A program made the translations under genes and the position numbers. A stretch of 64,000 nt of DNA from Streptomyces phaeofaciens (GTDB lineage Bacteria; Actinomycetota; Actinomycetes; Streptomycetales; Streptomycetaceae): positions 36,601 to 100,600 of the forward strand of contig NZ_BMSA01000033.1 in the NCBI RefSeq assembly GCF_014648915.1, written 5' to 3'. This document shows positions 1 through 8,947 of this stretch, in pieces (position 1 is the stretch's first letter; each line of letters begins with the position of its first letter). Under the pieces are notes generated by a model, which was not told where the DNA came from, searched no databases, and saw only the letters and a program-made list of their open reading frames with translations.

Positions 1-894
1 CTCGCCGCGATGGTGTTCAAGACCGGTCTGCTGTCCGAGCCGGGCGCGGCCGACATCGGCTGGGCGCACGTCCCGCTGGGCGAACTGCACGACCGGCTGG
101 CCCGCAAGGCGCTCGACTCCGCGGGCGTCCGTACCGAGGTCCGTACACGCGTCACCTCCGTCTCCCCCCAGGAGAACGGGCGCTGGAGCGTCCAGGTTCC
201 CGGGGAGACCCTCACCGCGGACACCGTCGTCCTCGCCGTACCCCAGCGCGAGACGTACGACCTGCTGCCCGACGGCGCCCTCGACGCCCCGGAGCGGCTG
301 CTGGAGATCGGCACCGAGCCCATCCTCAACGTGCATGTCGTCTACGACCGCAAGGTGCTGGACGCACCCTTCCTCGCCGCGCTCGGCACACCCGTGCAGT
401 GGGTCTTCGACCGCACCGGCGCCTCCGGACTGCGCGAGGGCCAGTACCTCGCCGTGTCCCAGTCGGCCGCGCGGGACGAGATCGACTCACCCGTCGCCGA
501 GCTGCGCGAGCGCTACCTGCCCGAACTGCAGCGGCTGCTGCCGGGCACCCGCGGCGCCCGGGTGAAGGACTTCTTCGTGACCCGGGAGCGCACGGCCACG
601 TTCGCCCCCACTCCCGGCGTCGGGCGTCTGCGGCCCGGCGCCCGCACCAAAGCCCCCGGCCTGTACCTGGCCGGAGCGTGGACCGCCACAGGGTGGCCCG
701 CGACCATGGAGAGTGCGGTCCGCAGCGGCGTGAGCGCGGCGGACGCCGCGCTCAGCGCCCTCGGCCGGCCCCGACCCCACCACCTCTTCACCTTCGAGGA
801 GGCGGCCAACTGCATCGTCCCGGGGGACCACCCCCGGACCCCCGGCCGAAAGCCGGAGGGGACCGGTGTCTCACCGCGAGGTGAGAGCCGGTGA
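1..894 (+). CDS. hpnE: Hydroxysqualene dehydroxylase / squalene-associated FAD desaturase HpnE (5' truncated)
   Basis: The reading frame is open from base 1, so the gene starts before the window and only the C-terminal ~297 residues are present. HpnE is an FAD-dependent amine-oxidase/phytoene-desaturase-fold enzyme. It completes the HpnC/HpnD/HpnE route from farnesyl diphosphate to squalene by reducing hydroxysqualene. The visible part includes the C-terminal FAD-binding signature (PGLYLAGAWTATGWPATMES), typical of this superfamily. The N-terminal dinucleotide motif is outside the window. The tail after this signature is longer than I expect and rich in Pro and Arg. The next genes are a prenyl diphosphate synthase and squalene-hopene cyclase, which supports squalene supply over carotenoid synthesis. 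It stops 65 bp before the next start and is probably co-transcribed with it. Confidence 0.85.
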   Translation, partial: LAAMVFKTGLLSEPGAADIGWAHVPLGELHDRLARKALDSAGVRTEVRTRVTSVSPQENGRWSVQVPGETLTADTVVLAVPQRETYDLLPDGALDAPERLLEIGTEPILNVHVVYDRKVLDAPFLAALGTPVQWVFDRTGASGLREGQYLAVSQSAARDEIDSPVAELRERYLPELQRLLPGTRGARVKDFFVTRERTATFAPTPGVGRLRPGARTKAPGLYLAGAWTATGWPATMESAVRSGVSAADAALSALGRPRPHHLFTFEEAANCIVPGDHPRTPGRKPEGTGVSPRGESR

Positions 895-959
895 AGCTCG
901 ATCAGCACGGCTCGGCACACCCCCGCACCCCCTCCGGTACCGCTACAAGAGGAGAAACT

Positions 960-2033
960 GTGCCCACTGTGCCCCCGGCCTCGCCGGCCGCTCGCAGGAC
1001 CGCGGTGGACGTGGCCGCGCTCCTGGAGCGCGGCCGCACCCTGGCCACTCCGGTGCTCCGGGCGGCCGTCGACCGACTCGCGCCGCCCATGGACACGGTC
1101 GCCGCCTACCACTTCGGCTGGATCGACGCCCAGGGCAAGCCGACCGACGGCGACGGCGGCAAGGCCGTGCGCCCCGCGCTCGCCGTGCTCTCCGCCGAGG
1201 TCACCGGCGCCGCTCCCGAGACCGGTGTGCCCGGCGCGGTCGCGGTCGAGCTGGTCCACAACTTCTCCCTGCTGCACGACGACCTGATGGACGGCGACGA
1301 GCAGCGCCGTCACAGGGACACCGTCTGGAAGGTGCACGGCCCCGCCCAGGCCATCCTGGTCGGCGACGCCCTGTTCGCCCTCGCCAACGAGGTCCTCCTG
1401 GAACTCGGCACCGCCGAGGCCGGCCGCGCCACCCGTCGGCTGACCACCGCCAGCCGCGCCCTGATCGACGGCCAGGCCCAGGACATCTCCTACGAGCACC
1501 GCGACCGCGTCAGCGTCGAGGAGTGCCTGGAGATGGAGGGCAACAAGACCGGCGCCCTGCTGGCCTGCGCCAGCTCCATCGGCGCCGTGCTCGGAGGCGC
1601 GGACGAGCGCACCGCCGACACGCTGGAGAAGTACGGCTACCACCTCGGCCTGGCCTTCCAGGCCATCGACGACCTCCTCGGCATCTGGGGCGACCCGGAG
1701 GCCACCGGCAAGCAGACCTGGAGCGACCTGCGCCAGCGCAAGAAGTCCCTGCCGGTCGTGGCCGCGCTCGCGGCGGGCGGTCCGGCCTCCGAGCGGCTCG
1801 GCGAGATCCTCGCCGCCGACGCCAAGAGCAGCGACTTCGCGACCTTCTCCGAGGAGGAGTTCGCGGCCCGTGCCGCGCTCATCGAGGAGGCGGGCGGCCG
1901 TGAGTGGACCGCGGACGAGGCCCGTCGTCAGCACACCATCGCCCTCGACGCCCTGAACACCGTCGACATGCCCGAGCAGGTGCGGGCCCGGTTCACGGCG
2001 CTCGCCGACTTTGTCGTCGTACGAAAGAGATGA
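960..2033 (+). CDS. Polyprenyl diphosphate synthase of the hopanoid cluster
   Basis: Isoprenyl diphosphate synthase of about 357 residues, a chain-elongating enzyme that condenses IPP with allylic diphosphates to supply the FPP-type precursor for squalene. The first Asp-rich motif is visible in LLHDDLMDGDEQRR and the second in FQAIDDLLGIWGD, the two Mg-diphosphate binding sites. GTG at 960 is chosen because it follows AGAGGAGA closely and opens with a Val-Pro-Thr segment; an in-frame ATG at 891 would add 23 low-complexity residues and overlap hpnE. The gene lies between hpnE and squalene-hopene cyclase, the order known from the Streptomyces coelicolor hopanoid cluster. Product chain length cannot be read from the sequence with certainty; FPP is inferred from context. 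Confidence 0.85.
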   Translation: MPTVPPASPAARRTAVDVAALLERGRTLATPVLRAAVDRLAPPMDTVAAYHFGWIDAQGKPTDGDGGKAVRPALAVLSAEVTGAAPETGVPGAVAVELVHNFSLLHDDLMDGDEQRRHRDTVWKVHGPAQAILVGDALFALANEVLLELGTAEAGRATRRLTTASRALIDGQAQDISYEHRDRVSVEECLEMEGNKTGALLACASSIGAVLGGADERTADTLEKYGYHLGLAFQAIDDLLGIWGDPEATGKQTWSDLRQRKKSLPVVAALAAGGPASERLGEILAADAKSSDFATFSEEEFAARAALIEEAGGREWTADEARRQHTIALDALNTVDMPEQVRARFTALADFVVVRKR

Positions 2034-2066
2034 TCACTATCGGTCGAATAGTCCTCGCGTAGTCGC

Positions 2067-2101
2067 CGGCCGGTGCAGCGAGGCGTCAGGCGCACCGGCC
2101 G
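2067..2101 (+). terminator. Intra-operon hairpin between prenyl synthase and shc
   Basis: A 10-bp perfect stem (CGGCCGGTGC at 2067-2076 with GCACCGGCCG at 2092-2101) with a 15-nt loop sits in the 120-bp gap before squalene-hopene cyclase. There is no T-run. It may be an attenuator, a processing or stability element, or a weak terminator that lets shc and later genes be expressed separately. Confidence 0.4.
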
Positions 2102-2153
2102 ACGGCGGACCCACAGCAGAGCAACGACATGCACACTGCACGAAGGGGAAGCC

Positions 2154-4187
2154 ATGACAGCGACGACCGACGGAAGCACCGGGGCGGCCCTGCCTCCCCG
2201 CGCTGCCGCGGCCAGCGAAACCGACATCACCATCCCCGTGGCGGCCGGGGGACAAGAAGCCGCCGTCCGCGCGGTCCGGCGTGCCACCGACCATCTGCTC
2301 GCCCGGCAGGACGCCGAGGGCTGGTGGAAGGGGGACCTCGAGACGAACGTCACCATGGACGCCGAGGACCTGCTGCTCCGCCAGTTCCTGGGCATCCGTG
2401 ACGAGGCCACCACCCAGGCCGCCGCCCGCTTCGTCCGCGGCCGGCAGCGCGAGGACGGCACCTGGGCCACCTTCCAGGGCGGCCCGCCCCAGCTCTCCGC
2501 CACCATCGAGGCGTACGTCGCGCTGCGCCTGGCCGGCGACGCCCCCGAAGCCCCCCACATGGCCAGGGCCTCCGCCTGGATCCGCGACCAGGGAGGTATC
2601 GCCGCCGCCCGCGTCTTCACCCGGATCTGGCTGGCGCTGTTCGGCTGGTGGAAGTGGGAGGACCTGCCCGAACTCCCGCCGGAACTGCTCTACTTCCCGA
2701 AGTGGTTCCCCCTCAGCATCTACAACTTCGGCTGCTGGGCCCGGCAGACCATCGTCCCGCTCACCGTCGTCTCCGCGAAGCGCCCGGTGCGCCCGGCGCC
2801 GTTCCCGCTCGACGAACTGCACACGGACCCCGCCCGGCCCAACCCGCCCAGGCCCCTGGCCCCGGTGCACACCTGGGACGGCCTCTTCCAGCGGCTGGAC
2901 AAGGTGGTGCGCGGCTACCGCACGGTCGCGGTGCGCCGACTGCGCCGGTCGGCCCTGAACTCCGCCGCCCGCTGGATCGTCGAGCGGCAGGAGAACGACG
3001 GCGCCTGGGGCGGTATCCAGCCCCCGGCCGTGTACTCGATCATCGCCCTGCACCTGCTCGGCTACGACCTCGAACACCCCGTGATGCGTGCGGGCCTGGA
3101 GTCGCTGGATCGTTACGCCGTGTGGCGCGAGGACGGCTCCCGGATGATCGAGGCGTGCCAGTCGCCGGTGTGGGACACCTGCCTGGCCACCATCGCGCTC
3201 GCCGACGCGGGCCTCCCGGCCGACCATCCGCAACTGGTCAAGGCCGCCGACTGGATGCTCGGCGAGCAGATCGTGCGGCCCGGCGACTGGTCGGTGCGAC
3301 GGCCCCAACTGCCGCCCGGCGGCTGGGCGTTCGAGTTCCACAACGACAACTACCCGGACATCGACGACACCGCCGAGGTGGTCCTGGCACTGCGCCGGGT
3401 CGCCCACCACGACCCGCAGCGCATGGAGCGGGCGATCGCGCGCGGGGTGCGCTGGAACCTCGGTATGCAGTCGCGCGGCGGCGGGTGGGGCGCCTTCGAC
3501 GTCGACAACACCAGCAGGTTCCCCAACCGGCTGCCGTTCTGCGACTTCGGTGAGGTCATCGACCCGCCGTCGGCGGACGTCACCGCGCATGTCGTCGAGA
3601 TGCTCGCCGTCGAGGGACTCTCCCACGACCCGCGCACCCGGCGCGGCATCGAGTGGCTGCTGGCCGAACAGGAGCCGGACGGCTCGTGGTTCGGCCGCTG
3701 GGGCGTCAACTACGTCTACGGCACCGGCTCGGTGGTGCCCGCGCTCACCGCCGCCGGACTGCCCGCCCGGCACCCCGCGATCCGCCGGGCCGTGAGCTGG
3801 CTGGAGCGGGTCCAGAACGACGACGGCGGCTGGGGCGAGGACCTGCGCTCCTACCAGGACCCCGCCCGCTGGAGCGCCCGTGGCGCCTCGACGGCCTCGC
3901 AGACCGCCTGGGCGCTGATGGCGCTGCTGGCGGCGGGGGAGCGGGAGTCCAAGGCGGTCGAACGCGGTGTCGCCTGGCTGGCGGAGACCCAGCGGGAGGA
4001 CGGCTCGTGGGACGAGCCGCAGTTCACCGGCACCGGCTTCCCCTGGGACTTCTCGATCAACTACCACCTCTACCGCCAGGTCTTCCCGCTGACCGCACTC
4101 GGCCGGTACGTCCACGGAGAGCCGTTCGCCGCCGAGGCCCGGGCGGCCGCCGGCGACACGGCCGCCGCAGAGGCCAAGGGGGGCTGA
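2154..4187 (+). CDS. shc: Squalene-hopene cyclase
   Basis: Class II triterpene cyclase, about 677 residues, the usual length. It is a monotopic membrane enzyme that protonates squalene and folds it into hopene/hopanol. The catalytic DxDD motif is seen as DIDDTAEV (Asp402, Asp404, Asp405). Several QW repeats are visible, for example QREDGTW, QENDGAWGG, EQEPDGSWFG, QNDDGGWGE and QREDGSW. The C-terminal segment FPWDFSINYHLYRQVFPLTALGRY is characteristic of the family. ATG at 2154 follows GAAGGGGAAG and is preferred to an upstream in-frame ATG at 2073 inside the hairpin region. The stop codon overlaps the start of hpnG (ATGA), so the two are translationally coupled. Confidence 0.97.
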   Translation: MTATTDGSTGAALPPRAAAASETDITIPVAAGGQEAAVRAVRRATDHLLARQDAEGWWKGDLETNVTMDAEDLLLRQFLGIRDEATTQAAARFVRGRQREDGTWATFQGGPPQLSATIEAYVALRLAGDAPEAPHMARASAWIRDQGGIAAARVFTRIWLALFGWWKWEDLPELPPELLYFPKWFPLSIYNFGCWARQTIVPLTVVSAKRPVRPAPFPLDELHTDPARPNPPRPLAPVHTWDGLFQRLDKVVRGYRTVAVRRLRRSALNSAARWIVERQENDGAWGGIQPPAVYSIIALHLLGYDLEHPVMRAGLESLDRYAVWREDGSRMIEACQSPVWDTCLATIALADAGLPADHPQLVKAADWMLGEQIVRPGDWSVRRPQLPPGGWAFEFHNDNYPDIDDTAEVVLALRRVAHHDPQRMERAIARGVRWNLGMQSRGGGWGAFDVDNTSRFPNRLPFCDFGEVIDPPSADVTAHVVEMLAVEGLSHDPRTRRGIEWLLAEQEPDGSWFGRWGVNYVYGTGSVVPALTAAGLPARHPAIRRAVSWLERVQNDDGGWGEDLRSYQDPARWSARGASTASQTAWALMALLAAGERESKAVERGVAWLAETQREDGSWDEPQFTGTGFPWDFSINYHLYRQVFPLTALGRYVHGEPFAAEARAAAGDTAAAEAKGG

Positions 4188-4828
4188 TGAGCACCCGGCC
4201 CGCCCTGCCCCCGCTGCTGATCGCCTGCGCGCTCGGCATCGAGCACCTCGCGCTGCGCATGGGCGACCGCGGCGGGGCCGGCGGGCCTGTCACCGTCCTG
4301 CGCTCCGGCATGGGGCCGAAGGCGGCCGAGCGCTCCGTCACCCGGGTCCTGGCCGACCCGGCACTCGACGGGGCGGCCGTCCTGGCCACGGGCTTCTGCG
4401 CCGGACTCGCCCCCGGGATGCACCCCGGCGACCTGGTGGTCGCCGAGGAGACCCGCGACCCACGGGGCACCGTCCCGTGCGTCGGCACCGAACTGCTCGT
4501 CAAGGAACTCGCGCGCACCCTGCCCGGGCGCACCGTCCACACCGGGCCCCTCACCGGCTCCGACCACGTCGTCCGCGGCCATGAGCGGGCCGACCTGCTC
4601 GCGAAGGGAGCGATCGCGGTCGACATGGAGTCGGCGGCCACGCTGCTGAGCGCCGTCCGTCCGGGCGAGCGCCCGGTTGCGGCCGTCCGGGTGGTCGTGG
4701 ACGCTCCAGAACATGAACTCGTCCGGATCGGCACGGTGCGCGGTGGAATATCGGCTTTCCGTGTCCTTCGTTCCGTCCTGCCTGCATTCTTCGAATGGCA
4801 CCGTAATGTGCTGCTCCCCCGGAGGTGA
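4187..4828 (+). CDS. hpnG: Adenosylhopane nucleoside phosphorylase HpnG
   Basis: About 213 residues, related to 5'-methylthioadenosine/S-adenosylhomocysteine nucleosidases and purine phosphorylases. In hopanoid pathways HpnG removes adenine from adenosylhopane, the HpnH product, giving the ribosyl hopane from which bacteriohopanetetrol and aminohopanoids are made. The fold is suggested by an early Gly-rich segment (VLRSGMGPKAAERS), a ligand segment around GFCAGLAPGMHPGDLVVAEET and the DMESAA motif typical of the nucleoside phosphorylase/nucleosidase active site. ATG 4187 shares bases with the shc stop. The following gene starts 5 bp after its stop, so hpnG and hpnH are a coupled pair. Confidence 0.9.
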   Translation: MSTRPALPPLLIACALGIEHLALRMGDRGGAGGPVTVLRSGMGPKAAERSVTRVLADPALDGAAVLATGFCAGLAPGMHPGDLVVAEETRDPRGTVPCVGTELLVKELARTLPGRTVHTGPLTGSDHVVRGHERADLLAKGAIAVDMESAATLLSAVRPGERPVAAVRVVVDAPEHELVRIGTVRGGISAFRVLRSVLPAFFEWHRNVLLPRR

Positions 4829-4833
4829 GCCGA

Positions 4834-5856
4834 ATGGCCATGCCGCTGCGCCAGTCCATCAAGGTCGCTACATACCTCGCTGAACAGAAGCTCCGCAAGC
4901 GGGACAAGTTCCCGCTGATCGTGGAGCTGGAACCGCTCTTCGCCTGCAATCTCAAGTGCGAGGGCTGCGGCAAGATCCAGCACCCGGCGGGCGTGCTCAA
5001 GCAGCGCATGCCGGTCGCCCAGGCCGTGGGGGCCGTGCTGGAGTCCGGTGCCCCGATGGTGTCCATCGCGGGCGGTGAGCCGCTGATGCACCCTCAGATC
5101 GACGAGATCGTCAGGCAGTTGGTCGCCAAGAAGAAGTACGTCTTCCTCTGCACCAACGCCATGCTGCTGCGCAAGAAGATGGACAAGTTCACGCCTTCGC
5201 CCTACTTCGCCTTCGCCGTGCACATCGACGGGCTGCGGGAGCGGCACGACGAGTCGGTGGCCAAGGAGGGGGTCTTCGACGAGGCCGTGGCGGCGATCAA
5301 GGAGGCCAAGCGGCACGGCTTCCGGGTCACCACCAACTCGACCTTCTTCAACACCGACACCCCGCAGACCATCATCGAGGTGCTCAACTTCCTCAACGAC
5401 GACCTGCACGTCGACGAGATGATGATCTCGCCCGCCTACGCCTACGAGAAGGCGCCCGACCAGGAGCACTTCCTGGGCGTGGAGCAGACCCGCGAGCTGT
5501 TCAAGAAGGCCTTCTCGGGCGGCAACCGGCGCCGTTGGCGGCTCAACCACTCCCCGCTCTTCCTGGACTTCCTGGAGGGCAAGGTCGACTTCCCGTGCAC
5601 CGCGTGGGCGATCCCGAACTACTCCCTCTTCGGCTGGCAGCGCCCCTGCTACCTGATGAGCGACGGGTACGTGCCGACGTACCGCGAACTGATCGAGGAG
5701 ACCGACTGGGACAAGTACGGCCGCGGCAAGGACCCGCGCTGCGCCAACTGCATGGCGCACTGCGGCTACGAGCCCACCGCCGTCCTCGCCACCATGGGCT
5801 CGCTGAAGGAGTCGCTGCGCGCCCTGCGCGAGACGGTCTCCGGGAACCGGGAGTGA
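4834..5856 (+). CDS. hpnH: Adenosylhopane synthase HpnH (radical SAM)
   Basis: Radical SAM enzyme of about 340 residues that attaches the 5'-deoxyadenosyl radical to hopene (diploptene) to form adenosylhopane. The [4Fe-4S] CxxxCxxC motif is in FACNLKCEGCGKI, and a SAM-binding GGEP segment follows (IAGGEPLMHPQ). C-terminal Cys residues (CANCMAHCGYEP) fit the SPASM-like tail of HpnH. ATG 4834 is used because it lies 7 nt after GGAGGT and gives the conserved N-terminus MAMPLRQSIKV; GTG 4825 would overlap the hpnG stop. The upstream neighbour hpnG acts on its product, and ispG begins four bases after its stop. Confidence 0.95.
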   Translation: MAMPLRQSIKVATYLAEQKLRKRDKFPLIVELEPLFACNLKCEGCGKIQHPAGVLKQRMPVAQAVGAVLESGAPMVSIAGGEPLMHPQIDEIVRQLVAKKKYVFLCTNAMLLRKKMDKFTPSPYFAFAVHIDGLRERHDESVAKEGVFDEAVAAIKEAKRHGFRVTTNSTFFNTDTPQTIIEVLNFLNDDLHVDEMMISPAYAYEKAPDQEHFLGVEQTRELFKKAFSGGNRRRWRLNHSPLFLDFLEGKVDFPCTAWAIPNYSLFGWQRPCYLMSDGYVPTYRELIEETDWDKYGRGKDPRCANCMAHCGYEPTAVLATMGSLKESLRALRETVSGNRE

Positions 5857-5860
5857 GACC

Positions 5861-7018
5861 GTGACCGCTGTCTCGCTGGGCGTCCCCGAGGTGCCGGCCC
5901 GGCCGGTCGCCGAGCGGCGCGTGTCGCGGCGGATCCAGGTCGGGCAGGTGGCGGTCGGGGGCGGCGCCCCGGTGTCGGTGCAGTCGATGACGACGACCCG
6001 CACGTCCGACATCGGCGCCACGCTCCAGCAGATCGCCGAGCTGACCGCCTCCGGCTGCCAGATCGTCCGCGTCGCCTGTCCCACCCAGGACGACGCGGAC
6101 GCCCTCGCGACGATCGCCCGCAAGTCGCAGCTCCCGGTGATCGCGGACATCCACTTCCAGCCGAAGTACGTCTTCGCGGCCATCGAGGCCGGCTGCGCCG
6201 CCGTCCGCGTCAACCCGGGCAACATCAAGCAGTTCGACGACAAGGTCAAGGAGATCGCGCGGGCCGCGAGGGACCACGGCACCCCGATCCGGATCGGGGT
6301 GAACGCCGGCTCGCTGGACCGCCGCCTGCTCCAGAAGTACGGCAGGGCGACGCCCGAGGCCCTCGTCGAGTCCGCCCTCTGGGAGGCGTCCCTCTTCGAG
6401 GAGCACGGGTTCCGCGACATCAAGATCTCGGTCAAGCACAACGACCCGGTCGTGATGATCGAGGCCTACCGCCAGCTCGCCGCCCAGTGCGACTACCCGC
6501 TCCACCTCGGCGTGACGGAGGCCGGTCCCGCCTTCCAGGGCACGATCAAGTCGGCGGTGGCCTTCGGGGCGCTGCTGTCACAGGGCGTCGGCGACACGAT
6601 CCGCGTGTCCCTGTCGGCGCCGCCGGTCGAGGAGGTCAAGGTCGGCATCCAGATCCTGGAGTCCCTGAACCTCAGGCAGCGCGGCCTGGAGATCGTCTCC
6701 TGTCCGTCCTGCGGACGGGCCCAGGTGGACGTCTACAAGCTGGCCGACGAGGTCACGGCCGGCCTGGAGGGCATGGAGGTGCCCTTGCGCGTCGCCGTCA
6801 TGGGGTGTGTCGTCAACGGCCCCGGCGAGGCGCGCGAGGCGGATCTGGGGGTCGCCTCGGGCAACGGCAAGGGGCAGATCTTCGTGAAGGGCGAGGTCGT
6901 CAAGACCGTCCCCGAGTCGAAGATCGTCGAGACCCTCATCGAGGAGGCGATGAAGATCGCCGAACAGATGGAGCAGGACGGCGTCGCGGCGGGGGAGCCG
7001 GCCGTCACCGTGAGATGA
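5861..7018 (+). CDS. ispG: 4-hydroxy-3-methylbut-2-enyl diphosphate synthase IspG (GcpE)
   Basis: 385 residues. It is the penultimate MEP-pathway enzyme, an iron-sulfur protein that converts 2-C-methylerythritol 2,4-cyclodiphosphate to HMBPP. Family hallmarks include VSVQSMTTTRTSD near the N-terminus, VRVNPGNI, and the cluster ligands in SCPSCGRAQVD and MGCVVNGPGEA. GTG 5861 follows the hpnH stop by four bases. A precursor-pathway gene inside the hopanoid operon suggests that IPP/DMAPP supply is raised together with hopanoid synthesis; Streptomyces usually keeps another ispG elsewhere in the genome, which cannot be checked here. Confidence 0.95.
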   Translation: MTAVSLGVPEVPARPVAERRVSRRIQVGQVAVGGGAPVSVQSMTTTRTSDIGATLQQIAELTASGCQIVRVACPTQDDADALATIARKSQLPVIADIHFQPKYVFAAIEAGCAAVRVNPGNIKQFDDKVKEIARAARDHGTPIRIGVNAGSLDRRLLQKYGRATPEALVESALWEASLFEEHGFRDIKISVKHNDPVVMIEAYRQLAAQCDYPLHLGVTEAGPAFQGTIKSAVAFGALLSQGVGDTIRVSLSAPPVEEVKVGIQILESLNLRQRGLEIVSCPSCGRAQVDVYKLADEVTAGLEGMEVPLRVAVMGCVVNGPGEAREADLGVASGNGKGQIFVKGEVVKTVPESKIVETLIEEAMKIAEQMEQDGVAAGEPAVTVR

Positions 7019-7045
7019 ACAGCACGGACCGAAGGGGGCCCGACC

Positions 7046-8947
7046 GTGACGATCCTGGAGACCATCCGGCAACCGCGCGACCTGAAGGCGCTGTCCGAGC
7101 CGGAACTCGGTGAACTGTCAGAGGAGATCAGGGAGTTCCTGGTGCACGCGGTCGCCAGGACCGGCGGACACCTCGGGCCCAACCTGGGGGTGGTGGAACT
7201 CACCGTCGCCCTCCACCGGGTCTTCGAGTCGCCGGTGGACCGCATCCTGTGGGACACCGGCCATCAGAGCTATGTCCACAAGCTTCTGACGGGACGTCAG
7301 GACTTCTCCAAGCTGCGCGGCAAGGGCGGCCTGTCGGGCTACCCCTCCCGGGAGGAGTCCGAGCACGACGTCATCGAGAACAGCCACGCCTCCACCGTCC
7401 TCGGCTGGGCCGACGGCCTCGCCAAGGCCCGGCAGGTGCAGGGCGACAAGGGGCACGTCGTCGCCGTCATCGGCGACGGCGCGCTCACCGGCGGGATGGC
7501 CTGGGAGGCGCTCAACAACATCGCGGCCGCCAAGGACCGGCCGCTGATCATCGTCGTCAACGACAACGAGCGCTCCTACGCGCCGACCATCGGCGGCCTC
7601 GCCAACCATTTGGCCACCCTGCGCACCACCGACAGCTACGAGAAGGTGCTGGCCTGGGGCAAGGACATCCTCCTGCGCACCCCGGTCGTGGGCCACACGC
7701 TCTACGAGTCGCTGCACGGCGCCAAGAAGGGCTTCAAGGACGCTTTCGCCCCGCAGGGAATGTTCGAGGACCTCGGGCTGAAGTACGTCGGCCCGATCGA
7801 CGGGCACGACATCAAGGCCGTCGAGTCGGCGCTCCGACGCGCGAAACGCTTCCACGGCCCGGTGCTGGTGCACTGTCTGACCGAGAAGGGGCGCGGCTTC
7901 GAGCCCGCGATCGCGCACGAGGAGGACCACTTCCACACCGTCGGCGTGATGGACCCGCTGACCTGCGCGCCGCTCAGCCCCTCCAACGGGCCCTCCTGGA
8001 CCTCGGTGTTCGGCGACGAGATCGTCCGGATCGGCGAGGAGCGCGAGGACGTCGTGGCGATCACGGCGGCCATGCTGCACCCGGTGGGGCTCGGCGCGTT
8101 CGCCGAGCGGTTCCCGGACCGGGTGTGGGACGTCGGGATCGCGGAGCAGCACGCGGCCGTCAGCGCGGCGGGCCTCGCGACCGGCGGACTCCATCCCGTC
8201 GTCGCCGTCTACGCCACATTCCTCAACCGCGCCTTCGACCAGCTGCTGATGGATGTGGCGCTGCACCGGTGCGGGGTGACGTTCGTGCTGGACCGGGCCG
8301 GTGTCACCGGTGTCGACGGGGCCTCGCACAACGGCATGTGGGACATGTCCGTCCTTCAGGTCGTCCCGGGCCTCAGGATCGCCGCCCCGCGCGACGCCGA
8401 CCAGCTGCGCGCCCAGCTGCGGGAGGCGGTCGCGGTGGACGACGCGCCGACCCTGGTCCGCTTCCCGAAGGAGTCGGTGGGACCGGAGATCCCGGCGGTC
8501 GGCCGGGTGGGCGGCATGGACGTCCTGCACCGCGCCGACGCGCCCGACGTCCTGCTGGTGGCCGTCGGCGTCATGGCGCCGGTGTGCCTCCAGGCCGCCG
8601 AACTGCTGGAGGCGCGGGGAGTGAACTGCACGGTCGTGGACCCCCGTTGGGTCAAACCCGTCGACCCGGCCCTGCCCGGCCTCGCCGCCGAGCACCGGCT
8701 GGTGGCCGTCGTCGAGGACAACAGCCGTGCCGCCGGGGTCGGTTCGGCGGTGGCGCTGGCCCTGGGGGACGCCGAAGTCGACGTACCCGTACGGCGGTTC
8801 GGCATCCCCGAGCAGTTCCTCGCCCACGCCAAACGGGGCGAGGTGCTCGCCGACATCGGCCTCACCCCGGTCGAGGTCGCCGGGCGGATCAGCGCCGGCC
8901 TGGCCGCCGGGGGAGCCGCCGGCCCAGTCAAGGAGAAAGACGCATGA
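7046..8947 (+). CDS. dxs: 1-deoxy-D-xylulose-5-phosphate synthase
   Basis: 633 residues, thiamine-diphosphate-dependent transketolase family. It condenses pyruvate and glyceraldehyde 3-phosphate, the entry and flux-controlling step of the MEP pathway. The ThDP/Mg motif is GDGALTGGMAWEALNN followed by VVNDNERSYAPTIGG. The central pyrimidine-binding domain shows GIAEQHAAVSAAGLA, and DRAGVTGVDGASHNGMWD is a DXS signature. The start is GTG 7046, after a purine-rich GAAGGGG. The stop overlaps the ATG of the aminotransferase. Together with ispG it forms an MEP booster within the hopanoid operon. Confidence 0.96.
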   Translation: MTILETIRQPRDLKALSEPELGELSEEIREFLVHAVARTGGHLGPNLGVVELTVALHRVFESPVDRILWDTGHQSYVHKLLTGRQDFSKLRGKGGLSGYPSREESEHDVIENSHASTVLGWADGLAKARQVQGDKGHVVAVIGDGALTGGMAWEALNNIAAAKDRPLIIVVNDNERSYAPTIGGLANHLATLRTTDSYEKVLAWGKDILLRTPVVGHTLYESLHGAKKGFKDAFAPQGMFEDLGLKYVGPIDGHDIKAVESALRRAKRFHGPVLVHCLTEKGRGFEPAIAHEEDHFHTVGVMDPLTCAPLSPSNGPSWTSVFGDEIVRIGEEREDVVAITAAMLHPVGLGAFAERFPDRVWDVGIAEQHAAVSAAGLATGGLHPVVAVYATFLNRAFDQLLMDVALHRCGVTFVLDRAGVTGVDGASHNGMWDMSVLQVVPGLRIAAPRDADQLRAQLREAVAVDDAPTLVRFPKESVGPEIPAVGRVGGMDVLHRADAPDVLLVAVGVMAPVCLQAAELLEARGVNCTVVDPRWVKPVDPALPGLAAEHRLVAVVEDNSRAAGVGSAVALALGDAEVDVPVRRFGIPEQFLAHAKRGEVLADIGLTPVEVAGRISAGLAAGGAAGPVKEKDA

